A DNA stretch of 42,317 nucleotides from Clostridia bacterium (GCA_017409765.1 JAFQSA010000013.1:1-42317), one strand, 5' to 3'. Shown: positions 32,879-41,747, counted from the first letter of the stretch. The notes: a model not told the origin generated them from the sequence alone. Translations and numbers: made by a program.

Positions 32879-33694
32879 CTATTCCTTGTACTTTTTGCGG
32901 AATTCCTTGGGGGTGATGCCAAACATCTTTTTGAATTGGCGGTTGCAGTAGGAAATGTTTGCAAAACCAACGTCGTTGGCGATGTCGCAAAAGGTTCCCT
33001 CCGTGACAAGCAACAGCCAAACAATTTGGCTGAGTTTGTAGCCGATGGAGTAGTCAATGCAGGACGTACCAACAAATTTTTTGAACAACTTCATTAAGTA
33101 AAACTCGCTATAGCCACACTCGTCGGCAAGTTGACTGACAACAAGTTGGTGCTTTTGCGAGTGTACCACGTTAAGCACATTTTTGATGACAAACAGTTGC
33201 TTGTCCAATGTGATGTTTTTGGTGGGGGTTTTGTGATGCAACCAATGCAGGATGTTTTGAATGTCGATTAGGCACATGTGTGCAAGGTCCTTGTCCTGAT
33301 AGATTTGCACAATCGCTTGGCCAATTTGTTGGTATCTTTCGTCCTGTGGTGTTACAACGCAATCCATGTTGGATGCCTGTGGGTAGGTAAGTGTGTTTTT
33401 GTTGTTTTGCAATGCGCGCAAGTTTACCAAAAGGCAATCGATAACCACGTCTTGTTGATTTTGCAAAGTGTACAGTGTAAAAGGTGGCAACACAACAATA
33501 TCACCTTGGGAAATTGACTTTTTTTCGCCATTGACAAACAACGTGCAACTGCCTTCCAACACTTTGGCAACAAAAAGTTCCTCGTGCCACATGGCTGGGC
33601 AAAAAGGGATGGCATCCGCTTGGCGATAGACAAAGTTTTCCAGCGGAAGGTTTTCGCTTGTGTGTTTTTTGAGTAGGATGTCGTGTGGATTCAT
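32879..33694 (-). CDS. AraC-family transcriptional regulator
   Basis: A 271-residue regulator with an N-terminal cupin-like sensing domain (about 25-110, including HEELFVAKVLEGSCTLFVNG and SQGDIVVLPPFTLYTL) and a C-terminal pair of AraC helix-turn-helix motifs (about 170-268: VSQLADECGYSEFYLMKLFK and FCDIANDVGFANISYCNRQF, then the closing GITPKEFRKK). The ribosome binding site is weak. A TATAAT box on the minus strand at 33727-33732 with a poor -35 is the likely promoter. It probably senses a small ligand and controls its own operon with the nitrilase-like enzyme. Confidence 0.88.
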   Translation of the reverse strand: MNPHDILLKKHTSENLPLENFVYRQADAIPFCPAMWHEELFVAKVLEGSCTLFVNGEKKSISQGDIVVLPPFTLYTLQNQQDVVIDCLLVNLRALQNNKNTLTYPQASNMDCVVTPQDERYQQIGQAIVQIYQDKDLAHMCLIDIQNILHWLHHKTPTKNITLDKQLFVIKNVLNVVHSQKHQLVVSQLADECGYSEFYLMKLFKKFVGTSCIDYSIGYKLSQIVWLLLVTEGTFCDIANDVGFANISYCNRQFKKMFGITPKEFRKKYKE

Positions 33695-33851
33695 AGTGAT
33701 AGCAGTATTGTGTTAGTTTTCTACCATTATACGCCAATTAGGGCAAAAAGTAAAACAAATGTGTGGTAAAATTTGTCATCAAAATGCATTTTGTTTTGCG
33801 CATAGGTGGATAATATAAATAATTTAATACTATTATATTGCACGCAACGCC

Positions 33852-33880
33852 TTGAAAAAATTTCCGCGATGTGGTAAGAT
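33852..33880 (+). promoter_or_regulatory. Promoter placing the transcript start at the start codon
   Basis: TTGAAA (33852-33857), 17-nt spacer, TAAGAT (33875-33880), then six bases and the ATG at 33887. The expected transcription start is at or next to the A of the ATG, and there is no ribosome binding site, so the mRNA may be leaderless. Confidence 0.6.
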
Positions 33881-33886
33881 AGAAAA

Positions 33887-34924
33887 ATGAAGTTGATACA
33901 CACAGCGGATATCCATTTGGACTCCCCTCTTACACAAGTAAATAACAGGCAAAAGCGTCGTTTGGAGTTGCTTGGAGCACTTTCCAATCTTAGCGAGTAT
34001 GCAAACAACAACGGAGTTAGTGCAATCATTGTTGCGGGCGACCTTTTTGATGACCAATTTGCCACAAACAACACCATCCAAGGCGTTGCCGACATTGTTG
34101 CAAACAGCAATGCTACCTGGTTTGTTTTGCGTGGCAATCACGGCCAAGGCGCAAACGACCCCTACCAAAAGTTGCAACAAGCGTGTCCACAAATCAAGTT
34201 TTTTGGCAATAATTGGCAAACCTACACCATGGGGGACGTCAACATTTGCGGACGCGAACTGGGCGCAAACGATGCGGAAATGTGGCAACAACTGCAACTG
34301 CCACAAAGTGGTTACAATATTCTTGTTCTTCACGGCGACGTGGATGACGAAAGTTACGGACTAATCGACAAGCGCGCAATTGCAAGTAGCGGAGCGCACT
34401 ACGTAGCGCTTGGACATCGCCACGCATTTGCCGAACACAAATTTGGCAAGGTTGTTGGGGCATACAGCGGTGTGTTGGAGCCACGTGGCTTTGACGAAAG
34501 CGCGCAAACGGGTTTTGTTTTGATAGACACCGACAAAAAATCCCTAAGTTTTGTACCCCAAGCAACACGCTCGGTGCAAACGGTAACGGTGGATGTAAGC
34601 AATATCCAAAGCGACATCGCATTGCAAAACACATTGCTTGGCGCAACAAGTCAAGTGATGGCGCACAACTATCTCAACTTGGTTCTTGTGGGAAACATCT
34701 CACCGGAACTGAACATACACAACGCAACGAACGCGCTAAAGGGTAGATTTTTTGCCCTGCGCATTGACGACCGCACTCAAACGGCGTACAACCTTGACGA
34801 ACTTGCCAAGGAAGTTTCTCTCCGCGGAGAATTTGTGCGCAAAGTGCTTGAGTTGCCACAAGAGGAACAGGCGGAAGTGCTGAAACTTGGCCTTGCACTA
34901 CTTAGCGGAGGTGACTTGCTATGA
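33887..34924 (+). CDS. SbcD/YhaO-like metallophosphoesterase
   Basis: A 345-residue calcineurin-like phosphoesterase of the DNA-repair exonuclease branch. Metal ligands: Asp8 and His10 in TADIHLD, AGDLFDD, LRGNHG (Asp of the common GNHD replaced by Gly), VLHGDVD and GHRHAF. In SbcCD/Mre11-type complexes such a nuclease works with an SMC-like ATPase on DNA ends or hairpins. That partner follows, overlapping by 4 bases (ATGA). The closest general match is YhaO of Bacilli. No ribosome binding site precedes the ATG and a good promoter sits directly upstream. Confidence 0.82.
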   Translation: MKLIHTADIHLDSPLTQVNNRQKRRLELLGALSNLSEYANNNGVSAIIVAGDLFDDQFATNNTIQGVADIVANSNATWFVLRGNHGQGANDPYQKLQQACPQIKFFGNNWQTYTMGDVNICGRELGANDAEMWQQLQLPQSGYNILVLHGDVDDESYGLIDKRAIASSGAHYVALGHRHAFAEHKFGKVVGAYSGVLEPRGFDESAQTGFVLIDTDKKSLSFVPQATRSVQTVTVDVSNIQSDIALQNTLLGATSQVMAHNYLNLVLVGNISPELNIHNATNALKGRFFALRIDDRTQTAYNLDELAKEVSLRGEFVRKVLELPQEEQAEVLKLGLALLSGGDLL

Positions 34925-36765
34925 AGTTAGTTAGCGTTAGCATCACCGCATTTGGAAAACTAAAAAACGTTGCCTTCAATTTTGCCGACGGCGTAAACAT
35001 CCTACAACAAGCAAACGGCTTTGGCAAAAGCACCTTGTGCGCATTTGTTCGTGCAATGCTGTACGGACTTAACTACGGCTACAAACTTGTGGACGGAAAC
35101 CGCGCAAACGACGTTACCAAGTACGCGCCTTGGGATGCAACTGGTAAATTTGGCGGAAGTATGGAAATTGCCCACGAAGGCAAAACCTACCGCATCGAAA
35201 GATTTTTTGGTGCAACAGCCAAAAGTGAAAGTTGCATTGTAACGGACACATCTACCGGCCGACAACTGAACATCCCAAACCCCGGCGAACAGTTTTTGGG
35301 ATTGACGGTGGACAGTTTTGATAGATGTACCTACCTACCACAAGAGTACGTTGCAATTGTACCCAACGAAAACTTTGATGCCAAACTTGCCAACCTTGTT
35401 GAAGACTCGGCATTGGACTACGACAAACTGCAAGACAAACTGCGCGCCTACAAAAAGACTTTGAGATACGAGCGCGGTATCGGTGGCGAAATCCCCACTT
35501 TGGAAAATGAAATATTCCAACTGAAAGGCAAACTTGCATCCGCACAAAACCAAGTTGCCGAGCGCAAGCGCATGGGCGAGCAACTTGCACAAATTGAACA
35601 ATCGCTTGAACAAATTGCCAAGGAGGAAACTGCCTTGCAAGCCAAGGTAGAACAACTACAACAATCACTTTACCAAGCGCAACCAAGTCCTGCGGACGTG
35701 GAACTGGCAAGGAAAATTGACGAAGTGGAACTGAAAATTGCATCGGTGCCACAAAGCATTACCCAAGACTACGCCAAGGTGGAACAGTTGCAAAGTCAAC
35801 TGAAAGCGCTAGAAAAAAAGCACAACGGGAATAATCAACGCAAAAAATTGTTTACAATTTCCTTTGCCATTGCACTGCTTTTGGCGGTGGTACTTGCTTG
35901 TGTAAAGCAGTACGTCCCTGCTGGAATTGTTGGCGCAGTTGCAATTGCGTGTGGCGTGCTTGCCTTTGCAAACAACGGCAAACAGGATGTTGCTCAAATG
36001 GATGAAATTTGCGCAACCATCCAACAAATTGTTGCCAAATACCTTAGCCCCAATGGGAAAACGTTGGAGGAGATGTGCAACCAACTTTGGAACTACCACA
36101 ACGACTACCAAACAAACTTGACAGTACGCAAGGCGCTTGGAAACAGACCTGTGATGCAAACAAATCCAGGGGCAATTTCCGCCGAGCTTAACCAAACAAA
36201 AATGCGTTTGCAAGCGCTAGTTGATCGCAAACAAACTCTTACACGAAGCGCAGTTGAATTGCAACTAAGATTGAATCAACCAACAACATCCTTGGTGGAC
36301 ATTGCCGACGAAATTGCCGAAAAAGAGCAACTTTTGGCGGAGGCCAAACGCAAGTACCACGTGGCAACACAAACGTCCGAACTGCTTGCCCAAGCAAAAC
36401 TGAGTTTGTCCTCGGCGTACATCCCCGAACTGTGCGCAAAAACTCAAAACTTGCTAAATGCCGTAACACAAGGCAACTACAAGGTTGTTACCGACCGCAA
36501 TTTTGCAATCAGTCTGCAAGAAAACGGCCAAACCAAACCACTTTCCGCATTCTCTCGCGGAATAAAGGAAATAACCTTGTTGTGCTTTAGAGTGGCATTG
36601 GCCGAGCTTATCTACGGCAAAGACATCCCACTACTGATTGTGGACGATGCGTTTGTAAACTTTGACGAACAAAACTTTGAAAGAGCAACAACTCTACTGA
36701 AACAACTATCAGCAAAAACACAAGTAATCTACTTTACTTGTCACGACCGAACAGGAAATTTGTAG
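34921..36765 (+). CDS. YhaN/SbcC-like ATPase with central membrane helices
   Basis: A 614-residue SMC-like ATPase. The N-terminal half-site carries a Walker A variant ANGFGKST at 31-38; the C-terminus carries an ABC-type signature region (LSAFSRGIKEIT), Walker B LLIVDDAFVNFDE and a final switch region with YFTCHD. Coiled-coil segments (about 190-285 and 420-515) flank two predicted membrane helices near 305-350, as in YhaN-type proteins, which would tether the complex to the membrane. It is shorter than the approximately 960 residues typical of YhaN. With the upstream phosphoesterase it probably forms an SbcCD-like nuclease. Confidence 0.82.
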   Translation: MKLVSVSITAFGKLKNVAFNFADGVNILQQANGFGKSTLCAFVRAMLYGLNYGYKLVDGNRANDVTKYAPWDATGKFGGSMEIAHEGKTYRIERFFGATAKSESCIVTDTSTGRQLNIPNPGEQFLGLTVDSFDRCTYLPQEYVAIVPNENFDAKLANLVEDSALDYDKLQDKLRAYKKTLRYERGIGGEIPTLENEIFQLKGKLASAQNQVAERKRMGEQLAQIEQSLEQIAKEETALQAKVEQLQQSLYQAQPSPADVELARKIDEVELKIASVPQSITQDYAKVEQLQSQLKALEKKHNGNNQRKKLFTISFAIALLLAVVLACVKQYVPAGIVGAVAIACGVLAFANNGKQDVAQMDEICATIQQIVAKYLSPNGKTLEEMCNQLWNYHNDYQTNLTVRKALGNRPVMQTNPGAISAELNQTKMRLQALVDRKQTLTRSAVELQLRLNQPTTSLVDIADEIAEKEQLLAEAKRKYHVATQTSELLAQAKLSLSSAYIPELCAKTQNLLNAVTQGNYKVVTDRNFAISLQENGQTKPLSAFSRGIKEITLLCFRVALAELIYGKDIPLLIVDDAFVNFDEQNFERATTLLKQLSAKTQVIYFTCHDRTGNL

Positions 36766-36779
36766 GAGGATTTTTTACC

Positions 36780-37586
36780 ATGACTTACGAAAAATTTGCC
36801 ACACAAATCAGACGGGAAGCGTTGCGTTGCATGAACTCGCAAGGTAGCGGTCACGTTGGCGGAAGTTTGTCCATTGCCGACGTACTTGCCGTTTTGTACA
36901 CGTCCCACATGAAGGTGGATCCACAAAATCCCAAGATGCCAGACCGCGATCAACTTGTTTTGAGCAAAGGTCACGCAGGACCAGCGCTGTACGCAACACT
37001 TGCTTTGAAGGGATTCTTCCCCATGGATTGGTTGGACACGTTGAACAAACTTGGAACAAAACTGCCCAGCCACGTTAACTTGAATCTTACCCCCGGTGTA
37101 GACATGACAGCGGGATCTCTCGGCCAAGGACTTTCCTGTGCGTGCGGTCTTGCACTTGCACAAAAGGCGCAAGGACTAGATAACTACGTGTACGTTATCA
37201 CAGGCGATGGCGAACTGCAAGAAGGTCAAAATTGGGAAGGCGCAATGTTTGCTGGAGCAAAAAAACTGGACCACGTGATTGTTTTTGTAGATAACAACAA
37301 GATGCAAATTGATGGCTACACCAACAACGTTATGCCCGTGGAAAACATCGCAAAGAAGTTTGAGGCGTTTGGTTTTGTTACCACTTGCATCAACGGACAC
37401 GACCACGAAGCCATCAACAATGCCATCAATTGGGCTAAGCAAGACACAACCGTTGCGCCACATTGCATTGTTTTGGACACAATCAAGGGCAAGGGCGTAT
37501 CCTTCTACGAACAACTTGGCCCATCCAACCACAGCACAACCGTTACCGACGAGCAACTAGCAAAAGCGCTTGCGGAACTACAATAG
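36780..37586 (+). CDS. Transketolase, N-terminal subunit
   Basis: The ATG at 36780 is preceded by AGGAGG; an in-frame ATG further upstream lies inside the previous gene. The 268 residues form the thiamine-diphosphate PP domain: HVGGSLS and SKGHAGPALYA for phosphate and cofactor contacts, GSLGQGLS, and the metal-binding GDGELQEGQNWE followed by DNNKMQIDG. It needs the C-terminal subunit in the next gene, 12 nt downstream. Split transketolases of this type serve the non-oxidative pentose phosphate pathway in many Firmicutes. It lies 14 nt behind the YhaN-like gene, in the same operon. Confidence 0.93.
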   Translation: MTYEKFATQIRREALRCMNSQGSGHVGGSLSIADVLAVLYTSHMKVDPQNPKMPDRDQLVLSKGHAGPALYATLALKGFFPMDWLDTLNKLGTKLPSHVNLNLTPGVDMTAGSLGQGLSCACGLALAQKAQGLDNYVYVITGDGELQEGQNWEGAMFAGAKKLDHVIVFVDNNKMQIDGYTNNVMPVENIAKKFEAFGFVTTCINGHDHEAINNAINWAKQDTTVAPHCIVLDTIKGKGVSFYEQLGPSNHSTTVTDEQLAKALAELQ

Positions 37587-37598
37587 GGAGGTAAAACA

Positions 37599-38522
37599 AT
37601 GGAACTTCGTAAAATGTACGTTGCGGAACTTTCCCGCTTGATGAAACAAAATGACAAAATCTTTGTGCTTGATGCTGACCTTTCCTCCGCGGGTGGAACA
37701 AAGCCATTGTATCAAGAATTCCCCGATCGTTGCGTAGACTGCGGTGTTGCCGAAGCCAACATGACTTGCATTGCGGCAGGACTTTCCGCATCGGGATTTG
37801 TACCATTTATCCACAGTTTTGCACCATTCATTTCCCGCAGAGTGTTCGACCAAATTGCCGTTTCCATCAGCTACTCCGAGCAAAACGTAAAAATTGTTGC
37901 ATTTGACCCAGGTGTTACCACCACCTACAACGGTGGCACTCACATGTGCTTTGAGGATATGGCAATGATGAGAGCTCTTTCCAACATCGCAGTTTTGGAT
38001 ATTGTGGACGGATTCCAACTTGTAAAGGCGTTGCCCTACATCGTGGAACACAAAGGCTCAATGTACATCCGCATTGTTCGCAAGCAAAACGACGCGTTGT
38101 TTGACGATAACTACGTCTTCCAATTTGGCAAGGCGGACAAACTTTGTGACGGCAAAGACATCACAATTGTTGCAAGTGGCACAAGTTTGTTTGATGCAAA
38201 AAAGGCAACGGATATGCTTGCTGAAAAGGGTATATCGGTAGACCTGCTTGGCATCCACACAGTAAAGCCACTTGACGAAGATGCCATCGTTGCATCGGCA
38301 ACTAAAACTGGCAAGGTGCTGACGGTGGAAAACCACAGCATCCACGGTGGACTTTACTCCGCGGTGTGCGAAACGCTTTCCCGCAAGCACCCAACACTTT
38401 GTGACGGCATTGGTGTGTACGACAAGGTTAGCCAAGTGGGCAATCTTGCCGACCTAAAGGCGGACTACCACATGTCTGCCGAAGATATCGTTGCCAAAGC
38501 GCTTGCAATGCTTGGCAAATAA
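37599..38522 (+). CDS. Transketolase, C-terminal subunit
   Basis: A 307-residue protein with the pyrimidine-binding (Pyr) domain and the C-terminal transketolase domain. Landmarks are LDADLSSAGG, VDCGVAEANMTCIAAGLSASG-like sequence with the Glu that activates thiamine diphosphate, the TYNGGTHMCFEDMAMMRA loop, and VASGTSLFDAKKA followed by LGIHTVKPLDE. GGGAGG precedes the ATG. Together with the preceding subunit it makes the active heterotetramer. The operon ends at the terminator at 38544-38584. Confidence 0.93.
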   Translation: MELRKMYVAELSRLMKQNDKIFVLDADLSSAGGTKPLYQEFPDRCVDCGVAEANMTCIAAGLSASGFVPFIHSFAPFISRRVFDQIAVSISYSEQNVKIVAFDPGVTTTYNGGTHMCFEDMAMMRALSNIAVLDIVDGFQLVKALPYIVEHKGSMYIRIVRKQNDALFDDNYVFQFGKADKLCDGKDITIVASGTSLFDAKKATDMLAEKGISVDLLGIHTVKPLDEDAIVASATKTGKVLTVENHSIHGGLYSAVCETLSRKHPTLCDGIGVYDKVSQVGNLADLKADYHMSAEDIVAKALAMLGK

Positions 38523-38543
38523 CTAATTAACTAAAAAATTTGG

Positions 38544-38584
38544 ACATTGTTGCCCATTTCAAGCAAGTGGGCAATGTGTTTTTT
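38544..38584 (+). terminator. Terminator after the transketolase operon
   Basis: ACATTG-TTG-CCCA (38544-38556) pairs with TGGGCAATGT (38568-38577) with a 3-nt bulge, followed by six T residues. Confidence 0.75.
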
Positions 38585-38597
38585 GTGAAAAATCAAA

Positions 38598-39335
38598 ATG
38601 AAAAAAATTGGTGTATTTACAGATACGCACGGCAATTTGCCTGCGCTAAAATTGATGTTGGACTACTTTAATAGTGAAGGTTGCGAGGAAATACTTCACC
38701 TTGGGGACATTGTGGACATTGGTCCGCGCTCCAAGGAGTGTTTTGACCTGATAACAAGTACGCCCAACCTTACTTGCGTGATGGGAAACCACGATCGCGA
38801 CTTTGTGCTGAACAATCCATTTGTTCGCCCCTACTCGCACGTGCCAACGGAACACAAAATGCAAGTTTTTGCAACGCTGACGGAACAAGACCGCCAAATT
38901 GCAAAAAAGTTCCCCTTGTACGTAACACGCAACATTGGCGGACAACGCATTTTGTTTTGCCACTACCCATTTGAGTGGGACACCATCAACAACTACTTGG
39001 AGGCGTTCCCCTTTAAGCTTATCGAAAACGTGCAAACGCCACAAAACTTTGACAAGCTGATGGCTGACTGCACCAATTTTGACGCTATCTTTTTTGGACA
39101 CAAGCACGAGTATGCCGACGTTGTTGGACGTCGCACCTACGTAAACGTGGGTAGTCTTGGTTGCCACCCCAACCCTTGGGCGCAAGGTGTGGTTATCGAG
39201 TACGACGACAACAGTTGGACGTATCGTCGTGTGCGCATACCCTACAATCCAGAGGTTGTTCGCCAAGACATGGTACAAAACGTGCCCTGTGGCGAGCAAC
39301 TGTACAACTTTTACTTTTTGAGGATAAAGCCATGA
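38598..39335 (+). CDS. Calcineurin-like metallophosphoesterase (YfcE/MJ0936-like)
   Basis: A 245-residue phosphoesterase with the complete metal-ligand set: FTDTHGN (residues 7-13), HLGDIVD, VMGNHD, the His in FCHYP and FGHKHEY. Such enzymes hydrolyse small phosphodiesters or act as phosphatases in the cytosol; the substrate cannot be read. It starts 14 nt after the T tract of the preceding terminator, without a recognisable ribosome binding site. Its stop overlaps the next start codon (ATGA), so the two genes are coupled. Confidence 0.82.
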   Translation: MKKIGVFTDTHGNLPALKLMLDYFNSEGCEEILHLGDIVDIGPRSKECFDLITSTPNLTCVMGNHDRDFVLNNPFVRPYSHVPTEHKMQVFATLTEQDRQIAKKFPLYVTRNIGGQRILFCHYPFEWDTINNYLEAFPFKLIENVQTPQNFDKLMADCTNFDAIFFGHKHEYADVVGRRTYVNVGSLGCHPNPWAQGVVIEYDDNSWTYRRVRIPYNPEVVRQDMVQNVPCGEQLYNFYFLRIKP

Positions 39336-40813
39336 GAATAGGATTTGACAACGCCAAATACTTGGAACTTCAACGCGAAAAAATCATGGAACGCGTAAAC
39401 GAATTTGGCGGAAAACTTTACATAGAGTTTGGTGGAAAACTTTTTGACGACTACCACGCAGCGCGTGTTTTGCCAGGATTTAAGCCGGACGCAAAGGTAA
39501 AAATGCTAACCAGCATGAAAGATCAAGTGGAAATTGTAATCGTTATTTCCGCTGTGGACATTGCGCACAACAAACTACGCCAAGACATTGGCATCACCTA
39601 CGAGCAAGACGTACTTCGTGGCTATGACGAACTAACTCGCATTGGCTTGTACGTTGGTAGCGTTGTATTTTCGCAATTTGACGAATCCAACGTGGCGGCA
39701 GTAAACTTCCAACGCAAGCTGGAGGCCAACGGCATCAAGGTTTACCGCACCTACAACATCGAGGGCTACCCTACAAAGGTATCGCACATTGTTTCCCCCG
39801 AGGGATTTGGCAAAAACGACTACATCCAAACTTCTCGTAACGTTGTTGTTGTAACGGCGCCCGGCCCCGGTAGCGGAAAGATGGCAACTTGCTTGTCGCA
39901 AATCTACCACGATGCGCAACACGGTATCAAGTCCGGCTACGCCAAGTACGAAACCTTCCCCGTGTGGAACTTGCCTTTGACTCACCCCGTCAACATTGCG
40001 TACGAATCGGCAACGGCTGACCTTGACGACATCAACATGATTGACCCATGGCACTTGAACGCCTACGGCGAATATGCTGTCAACTACAACCGCGACGTGG
40101 ACGTGTTCCCCGTTTTGAACGCCATATTCACTCGCGTTTTGGGCACAAGCCCCTACAAATCCCCAACGGACATGGGCGTGAACATGGTTGGTTACTGCAT
40201 CAGCGACGACCAAGTTTGCCAAGATGCTGCCAAGCAAGAGGTTATCCGCCGTTACATGAACGCGCGTGTTGAGTGCCGAAAGGGCAACTGCTCCGAGCAA
40301 CTTGTAGAAAAACTCAAGCTGATGATGACTAAACTGGACTTGAAAGCAAAAAACAGACCAGTTATCGAAAGAGCGCGTGCTCACGGCGAAGGCAAAGACG
40401 GCCCTGTTGCCTGCTTGGAACTACCCGACGGCACCTACATTTTTGGCAAGACGTCGCCACTGATGAGTTGTGGCTCGGCAGTAATTTTGAACGCTTTGAA
40501 GCACCTTGCAAATCTGCCTGACGTGCCACTTATTGCCGGAAGCGCACTTGCACCCATCCAAAAACTAAAGTGCGACAGCTTTGGCGAAAGATCTGCCGAA
40601 CTGCACATCGAAGAGGCATTGATTGCACTTTCGTCATCCACGTTCATCAACCCAATGGCAAGTTTGGCGCTTGAACAAATTGGCAAACTGCGCGGTTGTC
40701 AACTGCACACCACCGCTATCCCACCACAAGCGGACACCAAAATTTACCGCAAGTTGGGCATCAACGCAACCAGCGACCCAATTTACGCTACCAACCAAGT
40801 TTATTTTGACTAG
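39332..40813 (+). CDS. UPF0371 / DUF1846 protein
   Basis: The ATG at 39332 overlaps the previous stop by 4 bases and follows AGGAT, giving 493 residues, the normal length. The sequence matches the DUF1846 (UPF0371) family from its first residues (MRIGFDNAKYLELQ and FGGKLYIEFGGKLFDDYHAARVLPG-like order), with the P-loop-like TAPGPGSGKMATCLSQ near residue 175 and a conserved SGLMS-like Ser-Cys-Gly segment (MSCGSAVILNALK). The family is common in Firmicutes; its biochemical role is poorly established, so I give none. Coupling to a phosphoesterase is the only functional hint. Confidence 0.9.
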   Translation: MRIGFDNAKYLELQREKIMERVNEFGGKLYIEFGGKLFDDYHAARVLPGFKPDAKVKMLTSMKDQVEIVIVISAVDIAHNKLRQDIGITYEQDVLRGYDELTRIGLYVGSVVFSQFDESNVAAVNFQRKLEANGIKVYRTYNIEGYPTKVSHIVSPEGFGKNDYIQTSRNVVVVTAPGPGSGKMATCLSQIYHDAQHGIKSGYAKYETFPVWNLPLTHPVNIAYESATADLDDINMIDPWHLNAYGEYAVNYNRDVDVFPVLNAIFTRVLGTSPYKSPTDMGVNMVGYCISDDQVCQDAAKQEVIRRYMNARVECRKGNCSEQLVEKLKLMMTKLDLKAKNRPVIERARAHGEGKDGPVACLELPDGTYIFGKTSPLMSCGSAVILNALKHLANLPDVPLIAGSALAPIQKLKCDSFGERSAELHIEEALIALSSSTFINPMASLALEQIGKLRGCQLHTTAIPPQADTKIYRKLGINATSDPIYATNQVYFD

Positions 40814-40829
40814 CAACATACTTAAACTC

Positions 40830-40861
40830 CAAGCCGTCCGTAGTTTTCTGCGGACGACTTG
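40830..40861 (+). terminator. Hairpin after the UPF0371 gene
   Basis: CAAGCCGTCCG (40830-40840) and CGGACGACTTG (40851-40861) pair with one C-A mismatch around a 10-nt loop, 17 nt after the stop codon. There is no T run, so its strength as a terminator is doubtful. Confidence 0.5.
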
Positions 40862-40881
40862 AACTATACAAAGGAATAAAT

Positions 40882-40923
40882 ATGGCAAAACAAAAAGGAC
40901 ACTCTTTATGCTGGTTCTCATAA
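40882..40923 (+). CDS. Possible 13-residue peptide, MAKQKGHSLCWFS
   Basis: A short frame with AAAGGAAT 6 nt upstream of its ATG encodes 13 residues. A related sequence on the minus strand at 41887-41853 keeps the same frame and the ending KGHS...FS-stop, followed by GGA. The pair may be a repeat element that happens to be open, or a conserved micro-peptide. No partner gene is evident. Confidence 0.3.
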   Translation: MAKQKGHSLCWFS

Positions 40924-40926
40924 GGA
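40892..40926 (+). repeat. 35-nt repeat, left copy of an inverted pair
   Basis: AAAAAGGACACTC, ten variable bases, then TTCTCATAAGGA. The inverted copy is at 41853-41887, with identical ends and equal length. Confidence 0.6.
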
Positions 40927-40939
40927 CGTTTACAAATTT

Positions 40940-40979
40940 CGGCAGAGGAATTGTTTTCTCTGCCGATGTGTGTTATAAT
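40940..40979 (+). promoter_or_regulatory. Hairpin and promoter reading into the MITE-like repeat
   Basis: CGGCAGAG (40940-40947) and CTCTGCCG (40958-40965) form a perfect 8-bp stem. Overlapping it, TTGTTT (40951-40956) and TATAAT (40974-40979) with a 17-nt spacer make a promoter candidate directed into the repeat at 40986-41133. The product could be a small RNA; no gene follows directly. Confidence 0.4.
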
Positions 40980-40985
40980 GGGAGA

Positions 40986-41133
40986 AAGCAAAAAGCCTTC
41001 CTCCGGGAGGAAGGTGGCACGCGGAGCGTGACGGAAGGAGCCCGCGTGACTTTAGGTTTGTACTAATTTCATTGTTACGCGCTCTCCCTCACCCGACTTC
41101 GTCGGGAGCTCCCTCCCGGAGGGAGCCCCAAGA
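40986..41133. mobile_element. MITE-like palindromic intergenic repeat
   Basis: About 150 bases with related inverted ends. The left end carries GCCTTCCTCCGGGAGGAAGG followed by a GC-rich arm to GCGTGAC. The right end, read on the other strand, carries GGCTCCCTCCGGGAGGGAGC followed by an arm to GCGCGTAAC. The middle (TTTAGGTTTGTACTAATTTC) is AT-rich. It contains several nested hairpins and no gene. From memory, repeats of this design recur between genes in many gut Clostridia. Confidence 0.65.
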
Positions 41134-41235
41134 CGCGGGGTCATAGAGGTATGGGCTTTGCCCTAAGCCCGCCTTGCTTGCAACGCTGTAATACAAAGGC
41201 GAAACTGGCGATAAAATGGAAGGATAAATAAGAAT

Positions 41236-41266
41236 TTGACAAAGAAATCTGTATTAGGTATATAAT
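41236..41266 (+). promoter_or_regulatory. Promoter of the zincin-like gene
   Basis: TTGACA (41236-41241) is followed by TATATA (41259-41264, 17-nt spacer) overlapping TATAAT (41261-41266, 19-nt spacer), about 30 nt before the ATG; the ribosome binding site is AAGGAGG. Confidence 0.65.
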
Positions 41267-41294
41267 AGTTGAAATAAGGGGCAAGGAGGATAAA

Positions 41295-41747
41295 ATGGAA
41301 CTTGAAAGATTATTTGACAAGTGGTGCAAAAAACTAAGACTTACACCACAATGGGATGTAAAACTGGAACTTGTTCAAGACCCTAAGTGGAAGAAAACAG
41401 GAGATTTTAAGATCGACCCAACGGATAGAAAAGCGATTTTAATGCTTAATGTGGCAAATCCAAAGCAAGAAAATATGGAAGAAGTAATTGTGCATGAATT
41501 GATGCATATTAAAATGTATCCGTTAGACCAAGTATGTGAATCTTTGATTGTAAATAATTTTGAGGAAGGGACAAACGGATACAATTTTGCCTACCAGCAG
41601 TTTTTTGAAAATTTGGAAGTAACAGTTGAGGAACTCACAAAATGCTTTTTATTGGAATTTGGTGAGAATAGAAGCTTATCCTATGGTAGATGTGCTAAAG
41701 GAAAAAGTTTTAATGAACTGTATGACGGCTTAAAGTCGATTGGCTAA
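41295..41747 (+). CDS. Small zincin-like (HExxH) protein
   Basis: A 150-residue protein with HELMH at 67-71, the zinc-binding helix of zincin metallopeptidases, and no signal peptide, so it would be cytosolic. The rest is not clearly related to a named family; SprT-like or mobile-element metallopeptidases are the nearest ideas. AAGGAGG 7 nt before the ATG fixes the start. The gene is AT-rich, with codon use like that of the restriction island rather than the neighbouring host genes, has its own promoter and terminator, and lies between a MITE-like repeat and the right copy of a 35-nt inverted repeat. Horizontal acquisition is likely. Confidence 0.72.
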   Translation: MELERLFDKWCKKLRLTPQWDVKLELVQDPKWKKTGDFKIDPTDRKAILMLNVANPKQENMEEVIVHELMHIKMYPLDQVCESLIVNNFEEGTNGYNFAYQQFFENLEVTVEELTKCFLLEFGENRSLSYGRCAKGKSFNELYDGLKSIG

